From CAVUDO01 sp963740255 (GTDB lineage: Bacteria; Actinomycetota; Actinomycetes; Mycobacteriales; Cryptosporangiaceae), in the NCBI GenBank assembly GCA_963740255.1, contig CAVUDO010000002.1, positions 1,488,001 through 1,552,000 of the forward strand: a DNA stretch of 64,000 nt, in the 5' to 3' direction. Under the pieces are notes generated by a model. That model worked only from the letters and a program-made list of their open reading frames with translations, was not told the origin of the DNA and made no database searches. Every line of letters begins with the position of its first letter. The stretch's first letter is position 1. A program made the translations under genes and the position numbers. Below are positions 43,231 through 51,219 of the stretch, in pieces.

Positions 43231-43635
43231 ATGCGGTTGCCGCGTCTGTTCACCCCCCGCACCGTCGCCCACGCCCACTGCGACCTTCCCTGTGGCGTCT
43301 ACGACCCGGCCCAGGCCCGGATCGAGGCGCAGTCGGTGAAGGCGGTCATGGAGAAGTACGCGGGCAGCGACGACGCCGACTTCAAGACCCGGGCGGTGAC
43401 CATCAAGGAGGAGCGCTCGTCCCTGGTCAAGCACCACCTGTGGGTGCTGTGGACGGACTACTTCAAGCCGCCGCACTTCGAGAAGTACCCCGAGCTGCAC
43501 CAGCTGTTCAACGAGGCCACCAAGCTGGCGGGAGCCTCGGGCGCCAAGGGCACCAACGACCCCGCGGTCGCCGACCAGTTGCTGGCCAAGATCGACGAGA
43601 TCGCCGAGATCTTCTGGGAGACCAAGAAGGCCTGA
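43231..43635 (+). CDS. sodN: Nickel superoxide dismutase
   Basis: A 134-residue precursor. A 15-residue leader (MRLPRLFTPRTVAHA) precedes the nickel hook HCDLPCGVYDP, in which the mature His1, Cys2 and Cys6 bind nickel after the leader is removed. The rest is the four-helix bundle (QARIEAQSVKAVMEKYAG, then ERSSLVKHHLWVLWTDYFKP). It converts superoxide to oxygen and peroxide in the cytoplasm. GGAGG at 43217-43221 is 9 nt before ATG 43231. Nickel-responsive control by a Nur-type regulator is known for such genes, but I cannot place the box with confidence. Confidence 0.96.
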   Translation: MRLPRLFTPRTVAHAHCDLPCGVYDPAQARIEAQSVKAVMEKYAGSDDADFKTRAVTIKEERSSLVKHHLWVLWTDYFKPPHFEKYPELHQLFNEATKLAGASGAKGTNDPAVADQLLAKIDEIAEIFWETKKA

Positions 43636-43657
43636 GCCCTCCCGCCAGGCCACCAGC

Positions 43658-43690
43658 CGGCCGGCTCCGCGATCGCCGCGGGGCCGGCCG
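43658..43690 (+). terminator. Strong hairpin after sodN
   Basis: A 14-bp stem (CGGCCGGCTCCGCG with CGCGGGGCCGGCCG, one G-U pair) around a 5-base loop, 22 bases after the sodN stop. The opposing EamA gene ends 81 bases further, so it may stop both transcripts. Confidence 0.75.
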
Positions 43691-43771
43691 AGCCGTCCGC
43701 GGGTTGGCCGTGCCGTGAGCTGGGTCGGCCGCCGTCTGCTGAGTTCGCCGTGCCGTCAGCCGGTCGGACCG

Positions 43772-44191
43772 TCAGGCGGCCGGGGATTCGTCGGCGGGAG
43801 CGGGCGAGCGGCGCAGGCGTTCCCGGGTGACCACGACCGCTCCGGCCAGCGCGATCGCCCCGCCGACGAAGCCCAGCGCGTTCGGCCACTCGCCGAGCCA
43901 GACCACACCGATCACGATCGTCAACCAGGGCACGAGGTAGAGCGCGGTGGTCGTCCCGGAGACACTGGCGCGGGCCAGCGCGTAGCTCCACGCGACGAAC
44001 GCCACCGCGGCGGGGAACACGCCGAGATAGGCCACGGCCAGCAGGCCCCGCGCGGGCGCGCCGGGTGAGAACCAGTGCAGCGCATCGCGGATCGCGACGA
44101 ACGCCGAGGCCCAGAGCGCCACCGCGGTGAACATCGCGGCCAGCACGACGCGATCCGAGCGATCGGCCCGGACCGCGGGCTCGGCGGTCAC
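43772..44191 (-). CDS. EamA-type transporter with internal deletion
   Basis: The 139-residue frame begins GTG 44191 (GTGA overlap with the stop of the WD40-TIR gene) and is in the DMT/EamA family. The first helix (MFTAVALWASAFVAIRDALH) is normal, but WFSPGAPARG runs straight into GLLAVAYLGVFPAAVAFVAW, which is helix 8 of the usual ten. Helices 2-7 are missing without a frame break. Helices 8-10 follow (TIVIGVVWLGEW and later GGAIALAGAVVV). It is either a decayed exporter or a four-helix protein that must pair with itself, like small multidrug-resistance proteins. As last gene of the operon it would be expected to export the product. Confidence 0.7.
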   Translation of the reverse strand: MTAEPAVRADRSDRVVLAAMFTAVALWASAFVAIRDALHWFSPGAPARGLLAVAYLGVFPAAVAFVAWSYALARASVSGTTTALYLVPWLTIVIGVVWLGEWPNALGFVGGAIALAGAVVVTRERLRRSPAPADESPAA

Positions 44192-46527
44192 TGCCGGGCG
44201 CGATCGACGAAGACGCCACCCAGCAGCGCACCGAGATCCGCGTGGCGTGCCGCACGTGGCTCCGGGCGCCAGTGGTACCAGTCGAAGCTGTGCAGGTGGT
44301 CCGGGAGCTGCGGTGCCTGCGGCGCCGCCGGCAACAGGACCGGCACCCACCACAGCCGGGCCGCGGTCGGAGAGTCGGCACGGGCCAGCAGCTCCTCGTG
44401 GAAGCGCCACAGCGGCCCGTGCTTCCATGGCTGGCTGCTGGACGCGCCGAGGAGCGCCGCCACCACACCGGCGCGCAACGCCACGTCGAGCGCCCCGTGC
44501 GGCACGGCCGGCCGGGCGAGTTCGCCGTCCTCGTCCACCCACGCGCGGACGCCCAGGACCGCGAGTTCGTCCCGCAGCAGGCGGGCCTGCTCGAGGTCGT
44601 CCGGGCCGTGGCCGAGGAGGATGTCGAACTCGGACCCGGCCCGGAGGCCGTCGGCCGCCAGCCGACCCAGTCGGCCGCGTTCGTCCTCGATGCGTTCCAG
44701 CAGAACTCCGACGGCCGCCTCGTCGTCGGTGGCGAGTTCGTCGAAGGTCAACGCCCAGGTGCGCTCCGCGGTCGGGTCTACCGCCGACCACTCCACCGCC
44801 GAGGCCGGCTGGTGCAGCTCCCGCGAGCCCGAGGACGGCTCGGGACGTGCGGACAGGAGTCGCCCGACCAGCGTCACCAGCAATGACCGGCGGCGGTCGA
44901 GTGCCGTGCCGGGGGGAGCGGCGACGGCCAGCCGCAGCTCCGCCCGGCCGTCGTCCTCAAGCTGCCACCGGACCAGCACCACGCCGCCGGCATCGTCGGC
45001 GAGGAGGGCCGCGTCACGACAGCAGGCGACCCGCGGGAAGAGGGTCGTCGCCAGCAGGGACACCACCACCTCGGTGGCCGCGGCAGCCCGTTCCAGCTGC
45101 CAGCGCCGGCCCGAGCGGGCCAGCACGTCCCAGGCGTCGGCCAGCGGCCGGGTCGCCGCGTCGGGCAGCAGCAGCGTGCCACCGTCCGGTCCGGGAGACC
45201 ACCAGCCGGCCCGCTCGCGGACCAGGAACTGCGCCAGCGCGGCCCGGACCGACGACGCCGCATCCCCGCTCACCGGAGCGGACAGCAGCTCCGCCGGTAC
45301 GTCCCCGAGCAACGCCGTCCCGTCGCCGGCGGGCTGGCGTGCGGCGTGCGCGGTGACGGCGCGGACAAGGTCGGGCAGCGCGTCGGGACGGAGGAAGAGC
45401 CGCCCGCTGCTGCCGAGGCGGAGGATCTCGCCGGCGACGTCGAGGTGGCGCGCGGCCGTGCGCCCGATCCGTGCCGCGCGGACGGGCGGTTCGCCGCGTC
45501 GAGCTGCCGCGTCGACGACGGCCGGGAGTCCGAGCGTCACCGCACCGGACCGCCGCGCACCCAGGATCGTCTCGTCCGCCACGCGGAGTGCTTCGTCGCG
45601 ATGCCGCCCGTCGGTCGCCTCCTCGGCCAGCCGCTGGTCGGCCGCACCTTCCCGTTCGATCGGCCACACGAGGATGTCCCGGCCGGAGCTGTCCGGGGCC
45701 GCCAGGATCTCCTCCCGCGGGTGGGCGGCCACGCAGCCCGTCCAGCCGGGATAGGCGTCCCGCCTGAGCGCGACGGGCTGCGGACCGTCGAGGTCCCAGA
45801 CCGCGATGGTCTGGTCGTGCGAGAGGCTGGCCAGGAGCCGGCCCGAGGCCACGGAAGCCACCCGGGAGACGGTGGCGAGGTGTCCCTCGATCACGCGTGC
45901 GGGCCGCCCGGTGTCGAGATCCCAGACGAGGACGCGGCCGTCCGCGTCCCCGGCCGCCAGCCAGCGGCCGTCCCGCAACCACTCGACGCTCCAGACCGTG
46001 CCCCCGCCCGAACTCAGCCGGCTGGTCGGCGTCCAGTCCGACGTGCGCCAGACGGTGATCAGCGGGCTCCGGGAACAGGCGGCGAGCGATTCGCCGTCGG
46101 GCGACCACTCGACGCTCAGGAACGTGCCGAACGGGCTGGGCAGCCGGACGACCTCGCTGCCGTCCTCGACCGCCGTGACCATCAGCGTCCGATCCCCGCC
46201 GGCGGACGCGATCCGGCTCGAGTCCGGAGACCAGCGGACGGCGTTGACCCAGGAGGTCTGCACCGTGAACCGGGAGCACAGCGACCCGTCGGACGGGTCC
46301 CAGACGAGGACTGTCCCGTCCTCGGCGGCGGACGCGAGCAGGCCGTCGGCCGACCAGTCCAGCGACCGGACGGCCCCGGTGTGGCCGAGCAGGGAAGCCA
46401 GCCGCTCACCCGTGTCGGCGTCCCAGACCCCGACCACGGCATCGTTGCCACCGGAGGCCACCCGCCGCCCGTCGGGCGCCCAGGACAGCGCACAGATCCG
46501 CTGCTCGTGTGCTCGCCACCTGCGCAC
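44188..46527 (-). CDS. WD40-TIR protein
   Basis: A 779-residue protein from GTG 46527, with GAGG ~7 nt upstream. Residues ~1-290 are seven WD40-like repeats (LASGGNDAVVGVWDADTGER, VLVWDPSDGSLCSRF, RVLVWDLDTGRPARVIEGH and others). Residues ~290-625 are helical, Ala/Leu/Arg-rich and not recognised. Residues ~628-760 fit a TIR fold: SEFDILLGHGPDDLEQARLL, then GVRAWVDEDGEL, VVAALLGASSSQPWKHGPL, HEELLARA and WVPVLLPAAPQAPQLPDHL. The Glu in HEELL sits where NAD-cleaving TIRs have their catalytic Glu. It lies 14 nt after an N-hydroxylase gene and overlaps a transporter gene. NAD cleavage or signalling is inferred. Confidence 0.75.
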   Translation of the reverse strand: MRRWRAHEQRICALSWAPDGRRVASGGNDAVVGVWDADTGERLASLLGHTGAVRSLDWSADGLLASAAEDGTVLVWDPSDGSLCSRFTVQTSWVNAVRWSPDSSRIASAGGDRTLMVTAVEDGSEVVRLPSPFGTFLSVEWSPDGESLAACSRSPLITVWRTSDWTPTSRLSSGGGTVWSVEWLRDGRWLAAGDADGRVLVWDLDTGRPARVIEGHLATVSRVASVASGRLLASLSHDQTIAVWDLDGPQPVALRRDAYPGWTGCVAAHPREEILAAPDSSGRDILVWPIEREGAADQRLAEEATDGRHRDEALRVADETILGARRSGAVTLGLPAVVDAAARRGEPPVRAARIGRTAARHLDVAGEILRLGSSGRLFLRPDALPDLVRAVTAHAARQPAGDGTALLGDVPAELLSAPVSGDAASSVRAALAQFLVRERAGWWSPGPDGGTLLLPDAATRPLADAWDVLARSGRRWQLERAAAATEVVVSLLATTLFPRVACCRDAALLADDAGGVVLVRWQLEDDGRAELRLAVAAPPGTALDRRRSLLVTLVGRLLSARPEPSSGSRELHQPASAVEWSAVDPTAERTWALTFDELATDDEAAVGVLLERIEDERGRLGRLAADGLRAGSEFDILLGHGPDDLEQARLLRDELAVLGVRAWVDEDGELARPAVPHGALDVALRAGVVAALLGASSSQPWKHGPLWRFHEELLARADSPTAARLWWVPVLLPAAPQAPQLPDHLHSFDWYHWRPEPRAARHADLGALLGGVFVDRARQ

Positions 46528-46541
46528 CGTCCGGCCTCGCT

Positions 46542-47837
46542 TCAGTACTCGTCGGCGGGCGGGCGGTCCGGAACGGACCCGTCGTCCCCGCCCGCCCAGT
46601 CGACGGTCGTGTCGCGGCCGGAGAGGTCGTAGACCTCGCGTCCGGCCAGGCTGTTGGTGATCACCGCGCTGCGCCACGCCATGCCCGCGAAGTTCGGATC
46701 GATCCAGCCGTGGGTGTGCAGCGCCGCGTTGTGCGCGTAGATCCGGTGTGCCGGGGCGCCGTCCCACCGCAGCGAGAAGTCCTCTTCCACTGCGAAGCGG
46801 CCCTGCTCGTCGAACTCGATCCGCTCGGTGAGCGGCCCCAGGAACTCCGGGGCCTCGGGCCGGTAACCCGTCGCGACCACGACGATGTCGGCGTACGTGC
46901 TCTCCTTCGCGGTCGGGCCCTGCGTCGTGACGGTCCAACCCGACCCGTCGGGCTGCAGGTCGGCCACCTCGCGATCGACCAGGAGCCGGTAGGACAGGCT
47001 GCCGTCCTCGAGGTAGTCGGCCTCGTAGAGACGGCGGTAGATGGCCAGCAGCAGGGGTTCGAGAATCGCGTCGCTGGAGTACTTCTGCCGTTCCAGCAGC
47101 CGTTCGCGCTCGGCGGCGGGCTGACCGTAGAACACCCGCGTGTAGCCGGGCACGTACAGCTCGTTCGCGAACGGCGACTCGTCGAAGGGGACGAAGTTGA
47201 AACGGCGCGTCGCCCAGGTGACACGCGCGGGCGGTGCGTGCCGGTCGCTGATGAGCTCGTGGAAGATCTCGGCGCCGGTCTGCCCACCCCCGATCACCAC
47301 CACGGAGCGGTCCGCGTACGGCACCCGGCGGGTGAGGAACTCGCCGCCGTGGAAGACGGTGGGCCCAAGGTGCGGCTCGACGGCCTCCGGGATGTTCGGC
47401 CTGTGGCCGACGCCGAGCACCAGGTGCCTGGCGGACAGCCGCTGCCGGCCCGCGCGCAGCGCGAACCCCTCCGGGCCGATCCCGATCTCGTCGACCCTGG
47501 ACCCGAACCGCAGGGTGTCCAGCTGCCGGGAGACCCAGCGGAAATAGCGGTCGTACTCCTGCCGGGGCACGTTCGGGTAGTCGGCGACCAGGAAGCGGTG
47601 GATGCGCCGGGTGCGCACCAGGTAGTTCAGGAACGTGTACGGGCTGGTCGGGTCGACCAGCGTCACGCAGTCCTTGAGATAGGGGGACTGCAGCGTCGCG
47701 TGCTTGAACATCAGGCCTTCGTGCCAGCCGAACTCGGGCCTCGCGTCGAAGAACCGCGCGCGGAGTTCCGGCGCGCTCCGCAGCTGTGCTGCCAGGCTGA
47801 GGTTGAAGGGACCGATCCCGACCCCGGCGACGTCCAC
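46542..47837 (-). CDS. L-lysine/L-ornithine N-monooxygenase (SidA/IucD/PvdA family)
   Basis: A 431-residue flavin monooxygenase that hydroxylates the side-chain amine of lysine or ornithine. The FAD motif is DVAGVGIGPFNLSLAAQL at the N-terminus, which fixes the GTG 47837 start. The NADPH motif VVVIGGGQTGAEIF is at ~182, the ATG motif VVVATGYRPE at ~308 and the substrate region FVPFDESPFANELYVPGY is also typical. It follows a MetRS-like gene by 22 nt. Siderophore hydroxylases are usually next to NRPS or NIS synthetase and transport genes, none of which are here. Beside a MetRS-like protein it more resembles the lysine hydroxylases of hydrazine-forming pathways. Confidence 0.88.
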   Translation of the reverse strand: MDVAGVGIGPFNLSLAAQLRSAPELRARFFDARPEFGWHEGLMFKHATLQSPYLKDCVTLVDPTSPYTFLNYLVRTRRIHRFLVADYPNVPRQEYDRYFRWVSRQLDTLRFGSRVDEIGIGPEGFALRAGRQRLSARHLVLGVGHRPNIPEAVEPHLGPTVFHGGEFLTRRVPYADRSVVVIGGGQTGAEIFHELISDRHAPPARVTWATRRFNFVPFDESPFANELYVPGYTRVFYGQPAAERERLLERQKYSSDAILEPLLLAIYRRLYEADYLEDGSLSYRLLVDREVADLQPDGSGWTVTTQGPTAKESTYADIVVVATGYRPEAPEFLGPLTERIEFDEQGRFAVEEDFSLRWDGAPAHRIYAHNAALHTHGWIDPNFAGMAWRSAVITNSLAGREVYDLSGRDTTVDWAGGDDGSVPDRPPADEY

Positions 47838-47859
47838 CGCCGGCAGGTCGGGATCCGGG

Positions 47860-49407
47860 CTAGCGATGGACCACCTTCTCGACCTCGGCCCCGTCCATCG
47901 ACGGCCCCCTGTTCAGCTCGTACCGCTGCGGCGCCGCGCACCGTGCCGCCCGCAGCGCGGTGCGGGGCCGGCCGGCCAGTCCCAGTGCCTGCCACAGCCC
48001 GCTGGCCAGCGTCGGCATGATCGGTTCGGCCAGCAGTGCGAGGCCCAGCAGCCAGGACGTCGCCGCCTCGCCCCCGGCGGCCTCCGTGGACGGCCGGGCG
48101 AGCCATTCGTCGACCACGACGGCGGCGGCGGAGATCGCGACGCTCTCGGGACGCAGCGCCCGGGCCTGCGCCGCCAGCGCGGCATCGAGCCGTGCCAGGA
48201 CCGCCGGATCGCTACCTCCCGTGGCCACGCGCAAGGCAGCGCCGACCTGCCGGTCCAGCGTTCGGCGGAGTTCGTTGGTCGCGGCCGCGAACTCGTCCGG
48301 GCGGAAGTCGGTCGTCTCCTCCTCCGGCGACCGCGACGCGAGGTGGTGGCGCACCTCGTCGCCGGTCGCCGAGGTCTGCTCGACCAGCTCGCTGACCCAG
48401 ACGGCGTGACCCCGGCTGGTCGAGAACTTCTCCCCCTCCAGCGTCATGAACCGGTTCACCGCGACATGGTCGAACGGTCGGAGCGCGCCGTGCGCGGCGG
48501 CCATCGCGTGTGGTCCGACCAGCCCCGCGATCGCGTTGTCGATGCCGAAGAAGGCCACGGTGGTGACGTCCGAGCCCACCTGGAACGGCTCGGCGGGCAG
48601 CGCGTCGAGCCGGGCCGCGACCGCGCCGCAGTACAGGCTGTAGGCGTAGACGGTGTTGCACAGGACCGTGTCCGGCAGCGTGTGCCGGCCGTCGATCCCC
48701 CAGTCGCCCGGGATCGTCAGGCGGATCCGGCCCCCGGTCCGCGCGACGTAGCGCCGGGCCACCCCGACGACGTCCGCGGGCGCCCCGCTGGCCTCGATCC
48801 CGGCCGACACCCGGCCGGGATCGGTCGGTACCAGCCACTGGCAGCGCACATCCCGCCACGTCAGCGGGCCCTCGTCCAACCGCGACCTCGGCTCCAGGAT
48901 CTCCGAAGGCTGGAAGTGGTATCCGCACTCCTCGCAGGCGTTGCCCCCCGCCCCCGCGCCGCAGTTCGGGCAGCGCCCGGACAGCCAGACGCCCACCACA
49001 TAGCGGCCGGAGCCGGTCGACACAGGGAAGCGTTCGACCACCTCCCGCACCTGGCCGCGCGCCAGCAGGTCGTCGACCAGGTTCTCGTGCACGGTGCGGT
49101 ACGGTGCGGCGTGCCCCGGGTCCAACGGGTCGATCCAGTCGTCCAGCGCGACGTGGAGGTGGGCAAGATCGTCGGCGATCAGAGTGTGGAAGCGCCGGCA
49201 GGTGTCCCCGGGCGAGCGACCGTTGCGCAGCGCGTCGAGCAGGATCCAGTTCTCGTACACGTCGCTGCCCGTGACGACCCGGACGTCGTGGCCCTCCCGG
49301 CGCAGGAACCGGGCGAGCACGTCGGAGCGCAGGTACGGCCCGGAGGCATGCCCGAGGTGCAGCCGGCCGTTGGGGGTCGGCTGCATCGGAACGAGGAGGA
49401 ACCTCAT
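47860..49407 (-). CDS. Methionyl-tRNA-synthetase-like class I ligase
   Basis: A 515-residue protein. The ATP motif HIGH reads HLGH (~17-20, after PMQPTPNGRL), KMSKS reads KFSTS in TLEGEKFSTSRGH (~325), and a four-Cys zinc knuckle is CPNCGAGAGGNACEECG (~145). The C-terminal ~130 residues are helical like the anticodon domain but shortened. It is unlikely to be the housekeeping enzyme because it lies in an accessory operon, overlapping a dioxygenase gene (ATGA) and followed by an N-hydroxylase. In hydrazine-forming pathways such MetRS-like domains join an amino acid to N-hydroxy-lysine; there the domain is fused to a cupin, which is absent here. Confidence 0.82.
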   Translation of the reverse strand: MRFLLVPMQPTPNGRLHLGHASGPYLRSDVLARFLRREGHDVRVVTGSDVYENWILLDALRNGRSPGDTCRRFHTLIADDLAHLHVALDDWIDPLDPGHAAPYRTVHENLVDDLLARGQVREVVERFPVSTGSGRYVVGVWLSGRCPNCGAGAGGNACEECGYHFQPSEILEPRSRLDEGPLTWRDVRCQWLVPTDPGRVSAGIEASGAPADVVGVARRYVARTGGRIRLTIPGDWGIDGRHTLPDTVLCNTVYAYSLYCGAVAARLDALPAEPFQVGSDVTTVAFFGIDNAIAGLVGPHAMAAAHGALRPFDHVAVNRFMTLEGEKFSTSRGHAVWVSELVEQTSATGDEVRHHLASRSPEEETTDFRPDEFAAATNELRRTLDRQVGAALRVATGGSDPAVLARLDAALAAQARALRPESVAISAAAVVVDEWLARPSTEAAGGEAATSWLLGLALLAEPIMPTLASGLWQALGLAGRPRTALRAARCAAPQRYELNRGPSMDGAEVEKVVHR

Positions 49408-50210
49408 CGGCCCGGCCGCAGGGCCATGAAGTCGATCAGGAGGACGCTGCGGGTCCCCGGCCCGTCCGCCGGACCCTGCCGGATTCCGTCGACGAAGTGG
49501 CTGACCGCGGCGTCGCGGACGGCATAGGACTCCAGCGGCCGGGTCAGCTCGAACCGCTCCAGGACCACCACGTCGGTGATCTCCTCCGGCCGGAGCCCGG
49601 CGGCCCGGGGATGGGCGATGATGTTCTCCCCGCCGAGCAGGTTCCGCCGCCGGACCAGGTGGGCGAAGGTGTACGGCTCCCCGTCCTGGTGCAGGACGTC
49701 CGGGGAGGAAACTGCCCGCTGGCTCCGGTCGGTCACCTCCATCTTGACCAGGTGCACCCCGACGTGCAGGGGTAACGACGCGTCCTGGTCCTCCCAGGTC
49801 GTGAGGTCGTAGTCGAACAGGATGATGTCGAGCAGGAGTGGGTCCTCCCGGAGCACGTCGTCGATCGGGGTGAACCGGCGCCGGGCCCGCCGGAACTCGG
49901 GGTTGTGGTCGCCCTGGTAGTACTCCGAGACCGGCGAACCGTCCTCGGCCCGGGTGTGCGGCATCCACCGGAACTCCCGCCGCCACGGGATGAGCACCCC
50001 GCGCGAGTAGCGCCGGTAGCGGTGGAGGTGGCGGCCGTACGGGTCCTCGGGTAGGTCGTCGTACGCCTGTTCCAGGATGGGGACGTGCACGTCGAGGTCC
50101 CCGTGGGCCAGTTGCTCGCGCAGGTCGAAGCGGACGTAGCCCCGCTCGCTGAGCTCGTCGGCCAGGGTGCGCCGGGTCTCGCTCGGCGGCGCCTGCTCTA
50201 GTGCCGGCAT
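49404..50210 (-). CDS. 2-oxoglutarate/Fe(II) dioxygenase (PF10014-like)
   Basis: A 268-residue protein of the 2OG-Fe_Oxy_2 family that includes amino-acid hydroxylases such as L-isoleucine dioxygenase. The iron triad is visible as HQD in VLHQDGEPYTF (~171) and the distal His in AAVSHFVDGI (~236). The 2-oxoglutarate Arg is in GTRSVLLIDFMAL. NLLGGENIIAH in the jelly-roll is typical. ATG 50210 has GGAGG 5 nt upstream and is preferred over ATG 50222. It heads the five-gene operon, so it may hydroxylate the amino acid or the hydrazine intermediate. Its cupin-like fold also invites comparison with the missing cupin of hydrazine synthetases. Confidence 0.83.
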   Translation of the reverse strand: MPALEQAPPSETRRTLADELSERGYVRFDLREQLAHGDLDVHVPILEQAYDDLPEDPYGRHLHRYRRYSRGVLIPWRREFRWMPHTRAEDGSPVSEYYQGDHNPEFRRARRRFTPIDDVLREDPLLLDIILFDYDLTTWEDQDASLPLHVGVHLVKMEVTDRSQRAVSSPDVLHQDGEPYTFAHLVRRRNLLGGENIIAHPRAAGLRPEEITDVVVLERFELTRPLESYAVRDAAVSHFVDGIRQGPADGPGTRSVLLIDFMALRPGR

Positions 50211-50649
50211 GGTCGCCTCCATGACCGGGCAGGCAGCGTGGCGCCGGGCCTGCTGCCGGTGCCGCGGACAGCGCATCCTGCCAGGCGGACTGCCGAAGAC
50301 ACGTGCATGGCACCTCGTCACGACTCTGTGGACGCCGGCGGGTCACGCGGGATAACTGCTGGTTAGGGACCGTCCCAACCTGCACGATCAGGCCAGAAGC
50401 CGGCAGGCTTTTATCAGATCGTGACGGTAGTTATCAAATGTATGACGCGTTCAGTCACACGGCGCTACCTGAGGAATGGTTCAGGCTCCCCAACTCAGGT
50501 CGAGGCGAACCGCCGCCGACCCGCCTGGCAGTGGTCCAGTCATCGCGTCGTACCGGCAGTTGCTGGATTCCCGCGCCGGACCCCGGGCCGTAGAGTGCGT
50601 GCGGGGGGTGTGCGGGAGGCCTACTGGGTCCTTGGCGGACGGGGTAGAC
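50211..50649. promoter_or_regulatory. Divergent promoter region of the five-gene operon
   Basis: A 439-base gap without a supported gene. It holds a near-perfect palindrome GGTTAGGGACCGTCCCAACC (50361-50380) and a direct repeat TTATCA at 50411-50416 and 50431-50436. The repeat spacing of 20 bases puts both copies on the same DNA face. This stretch is clearly more AT-rich than its surroundings and is the likely control region. No regulator gene is adjacent. Confidence 0.45.
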
Positions 50650-51060
50650 GTGGCGACGACAGCAGGGCCTGGCGGCGAGATGCCTGCCGACACTGTCGTG
50701 GTGACCCTCCCGGCGAGCGGCGCCTACCTGTCGATACTCCGGACCGCGACCGCCGGCCTCGCGGCCAGGCTGCAATTCACCCTCGACGAGATCGAGGATC
50801 TGCGGATCGCCGTGGACGAGGCCTGCGCCATGCTGCTGGCCGGTGCGGAGCTTCCCGACCACGACCTGACCTGTCGGTTCGAACTGAGCGCCGACGAGAT
50901 CGCGGTCACGGTGATGCTCCCGTCCGTGCGCCGCACGATGCCGGCCCAGGACACGTTCGCCTGGCAGGTGCTCACCGCGCTCGCCGGCAGGGTCGAGGCG
51001 ACACTCGACGACGGTCGCCTCACCCTCGCGCTGACCAAGCGGCGAGGGCGCGCGACCTGA
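50650..51060 (+). CDS. RsbW-like anti-sigma kinase domain protein
   Basis: About 136 residues from GTG 50650 (ATG 50680 is possible) with the HATPase_c_2 fold of anti-sigma factors: LPASGAYLSILRTATAGLAA at the start, then LRIAVDEACAMLLAGAEL. The N box normally reads EACxN; here the Asn is Met, so magnesium-ATP binding and kinase activity are doubtful. Related actinobacterial proteins with DEACAMLL stand before SigF/SigB-type genes, but no sigma factor follows here. It could bind a sigma factor or anti-anti-sigma protein without phosphorylating it. Confidence 0.72.
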   Translation: MATTAGPGGEMPADTVVVTLPASGAYLSILRTATAGLAARLQFTLDEIEDLRIAVDEACAMLLAGAELPDHDLTCRFELSADEIAVTVMLPSVRRTMPAQDTFAWQVLTALAGRVEATLDDGRLTLALTKRRGRAT

Positions 51061-51219
51061 GGGCCTGCCTGCCCTGGCCCGATTCGGACCTTGGCACTAC
51101 CGCGTGAGGGTCTGTCCTACAGGGAGTAACGCCAGATCCGTTGTGGACCATTACGAAGAGCAACGGATCGATCAGGCTCCAGCGACGCCGCGGCGTCCAG
51201 GCCGGCCGGCTACCGCCGG

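Noticed and set aside
42645..43262. Longer version of the sodX frame starting at 43262
   Set aside because: The extra 80 residues overlap the sodN gene start and are low-complexity. The S26 fold needs only the part from ATG 43022.
47860..50385. One 841-codon frame joining the MetRS-like gene to upstream sequence, hinting at a fused N-terminal domain
   Set aside because: The upstream part overlaps the 2OG dioxygenase gene in another frame and is Arg/Pro/Gly-rich noise. The MetRS-like fold begins at ATG 49407, so no cupin fusion exists.
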